A stretch of DNA of 7,561 nucleotides, taken from Candidatus Uhrbacteria bacterium RIFOXYB12_FULL_58_10. Its GTDB lineage: Bacteria; Patescibacteriota; Patescibacteriia; 2-12-FULL-57-11. Shown piece by piece: positions 6,808 to 7,561 of the stretch (position 1 is the stretch's first letter; each line of letters starts with the position of its first letter). Location of the stretch: assembly GCA_943359495.1 (NCBI GenBank), contig CALRHY010000032.1, positions 1 to 7,561 of the forward strand, read 5' to 3'. A model generated the notes under the pieces. That model was given only the letters and a program-made list of their open reading frames with translations. It was not told the origin of the DNA and made no database searches. The translations under genes were made by a program, and so were the position numbers.

Positions 6808-7561
6808 TCAATGTCGCACTGGCTTTTTCTTCAGCGTCTTCTTGGCGTCAGCGAAGCAGTAGAGGGTGCAAGGACGACCACGACTGTTTTTGCCTCGACG
6901 GCTGCGACAACGATGTAGATGTAGACGAGATGAGACGGTTTTCGTCTTTCCACCAAGACGCTTGGCAATCCTTCCCGCAGTCCCCCACTCTTCGCCATCC
7001 GCCTTGGCGAAGCCTGTTTCCTTGCTGCACTGAAGGAGCTTCTGACTACGCTTCCTATCGGCGCCGCATGCTTTCTTGGCGTCAGCGAAGCAGTAGAGGG
7101 TAGCAGGGTGACCGCCAGCACCCCTTCCTGGGCGAGAACGAAACCCAGGAAGAAGACGCACCACGGCTCTCGGGTTCGAGTAGCCAAGACGCTTGGCAAT
7201 CCTTCCCGCAGTCCCCCACTCTTCGCCATCCGCCTTGGCGAAGCCTGTTTCCTTGCTGCACTGAAGGAGCGCTGGATGGACGAGGTCGGCACAGGCCTTT
7301 TCGGCATCAGAAAAGCAGAAAAGGATAGCTGGACAGCCGCGACCATCTTTTCCCGGCCGACTACGACAGTCAGAGACACGGGAAGTGACGGCGGTTGCAT
7401 TCACACCTAGACGCCGTGCAACTGTCTCAGCAGCTCCCCACTCCTCACCCTCAACCCTCGTGAATCCATCCGCATCAGGCCAGTACTCGATCGTGAGTGC
7501 TGGAACGATGCGCAGCGTTGGCTTCGCGCCCTTTGGCAGGTAGGGTGAAACCCATGCCTTC
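6808..7561 (-). CDS. Tandem-repeat protein with winged-helix-like units, 5' end missing
   Basis: The minus-strand frame is open to the right edge and 250 residues are visible; the GTG at 7402-7404 is inside a repeat and is not the start. Residues are numbered from the window edge. Three units repeat the order D/E-GEEWG-A-IAKRLG, V-x-SR, RSRPGK-RG-P, LYCFADAKKAC. Their key Trp residues are at 41, 115 and 192, so the period is 74 and 77 residues. The block around EEWGTAGRIAKRLG with a following V-x-SR looks like a helix-turn-helix, and RG-x-P-x-TLY looks like the beta wing of a winged helix. I recall similar repeated proteins in Patescibacteria, without a known function. Two units share 29 identical residues (LLQCSKETGFAKADG, then EEWGTAGRIAKRLG). 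The protein ends in a Lys-rich tail (KKTLKKKPVRH). DNA binding by an array of such units is my inference. An alternative is a structural repeat that only mimics this fold. Confidence 0.75.
   Translation of the reverse strand, partial: KAWVSPYLPKGAKPTLRIVPALTIEYWPDADGFTRVEGEEWGAAETVARRLGVNATAVTSRVSDCRSRPGKDGRGCPAILFCFSDAEKACADLVHPALLQCSKETGFAKADGEEWGTAGRIAKRLGYSNPRAVVRLLPGFRSRPGRGAGGHPATLYCFADAKKACGADRKRSQKLLQCSKETGFAKADGEEWGTAGRIAKRLGGKTKTVSSRLHLHRCRSRRGKNSRGRPCTLYCFADAKKTLKKKPVRH
6839..6867 (-). repeat. 29-bp direct repeat over the LYCFADAKK segment, last unit
   Basis: Identical to 7073-7101, offset 234 bases (78 codons), one codon more than the offset of the 87-bp repeat. The sequence between the two identical blocks of a unit is diverged, so identity is patchy along the unit. 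This copy covers LYCFADAKK of the last unit. Confidence 0.9.
6953..7039 (-). repeat. 87-bp direct repeat, copy nearer the gene's 3' end
   Basis: This stretch is identical base for base to 7184-7270, 231 bases (77 codons) away, and in the same frame. It encodes the helix-turn-helix-like block of the last unit. The bases immediately outside differ (A at 6952 against G at 7183; T at 7040 against G at 7271) and the flanks are diverged in protein sequence. Confidence 0.97.
7073..7101 (-). repeat. 29-bp direct repeat over the LYCFADAKK segment, middle unit
   Basis: Identical to 6839-6867. The first visible unit has a related but diverged version here (LFCFSDAEKA, near 7294-7323). Confidence 0.9.
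7184..7270 (-). repeat. 87-bp direct repeat, copy nearer the gene's 5' end
   Basis: Identical to 6953-7039, including all synonymous positions. The equivalent block of the next unit upstream (about 7405-7485) is clearly related in protein sequence (VEGEEWGAAETVARRLG) but differs at many positions, so only these two units share the recent copy. Confidence 0.97.

Noticed and set aside
6651..7103. Plus-strand open frame of 150 residues across the non-coding gap and the repeat gene
   Set aside because: It would run through both hairpins and then read the reverse of the repeat units. The minus-strand frame gives clear protein repeats with a downstream terminator, while this frame gives only mirrored low-quality repeats.
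6839..7270. A CRISPR array, because of spaced identical repeats
   Set aside because: The repeats are of two different lengths, occur only twice each, are in the same reading frame with whole-codon offsets and encode conserved protein blocks; they are coding repeats.
6831..7400. Second minus-strand frame (189 residues) over the repeat gene that also shows repeats
   Set aside because: Because the 87-bp repeat is offset by a whole number of codons, every frame shows it. Only the other frame conserves protein sequence in the third, DNA-diverged unit and stays open to the window edge.
7108..7410. Plus-strand open frame of 100 residues opposite the repeat gene
   Set aside because: It is a shadow of the repeat gene. 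Its apparent internal similarity to other plus-strand frames comes from the 87-bp DNA repeat.

Overview
The window looks like a chromosomal segment of a Candidate Phyla Radiation (Patescibacteria) bacterium. The evidence is protein style. There is a compact type IV pilus operon with a PilX-like minor pilin and PilM/PilN/PilO but no PilP or PilQ inside it. There is a secreted protein with a Thr/Asn-rich linker and an N-terminal domain that I recall as common in these bacteria. There is also a tandem-repeat protein of a type I associate with them. TGA acts as a normal stop codon, so this is not a lineage that reads UGA as glycine. This placement rests on family recall, not on a search.

Bases 1-4346, plus strand: the 3' part of a type IV pilus assembly operon. 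A PilX-like protein, cut by the left edge, carries an inserted jelly-roll-like domain. Then come pilM (actin-like ATPase), pilN and pilO (single-pass membrane proteins) and a 92-residue single-pass protein of unknown family. The genes are separated by 2 bases or overlap by 4 bases (ATGA), so they are surely co-transcribed and translationally coupled. PilM in the cytoplasm should bind the N-terminal tail of PilN. PilN and PilO should form the membrane platform that aligns the pilus motor, and the PilX-like protein should prime or tip the fibre. A hairpin with A and T tracts (4352-4386) closes the operon and can also stop transcription arriving from the other side.

Bases 4394-6560, minus strand: a four-helix DoxX-family membrane protein and, upstream of it on the same strand, a 565-residue secreted two-domain protein. 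The 79-base gap between them shows no terminator, so they may be transcribed together.

Bases 6561-6807: a 247-base non-coding gap with two perfect hairpins. One is a good intrinsic terminator for the gene to its right.

Bases 6808-7561, minus strand: the 3' part of a tandem-repeat protein whose reading frame is open to the right edge. Three repeat units of about 74-77 residues each resemble a winged helix-turn-helix, and two of them share an 87-base stretch that is identical at DNA level. This repeat gene, the unknown fifth gene of the pilus operon and the inserted domain in the PilX-like protein are the parts most worth a second look.
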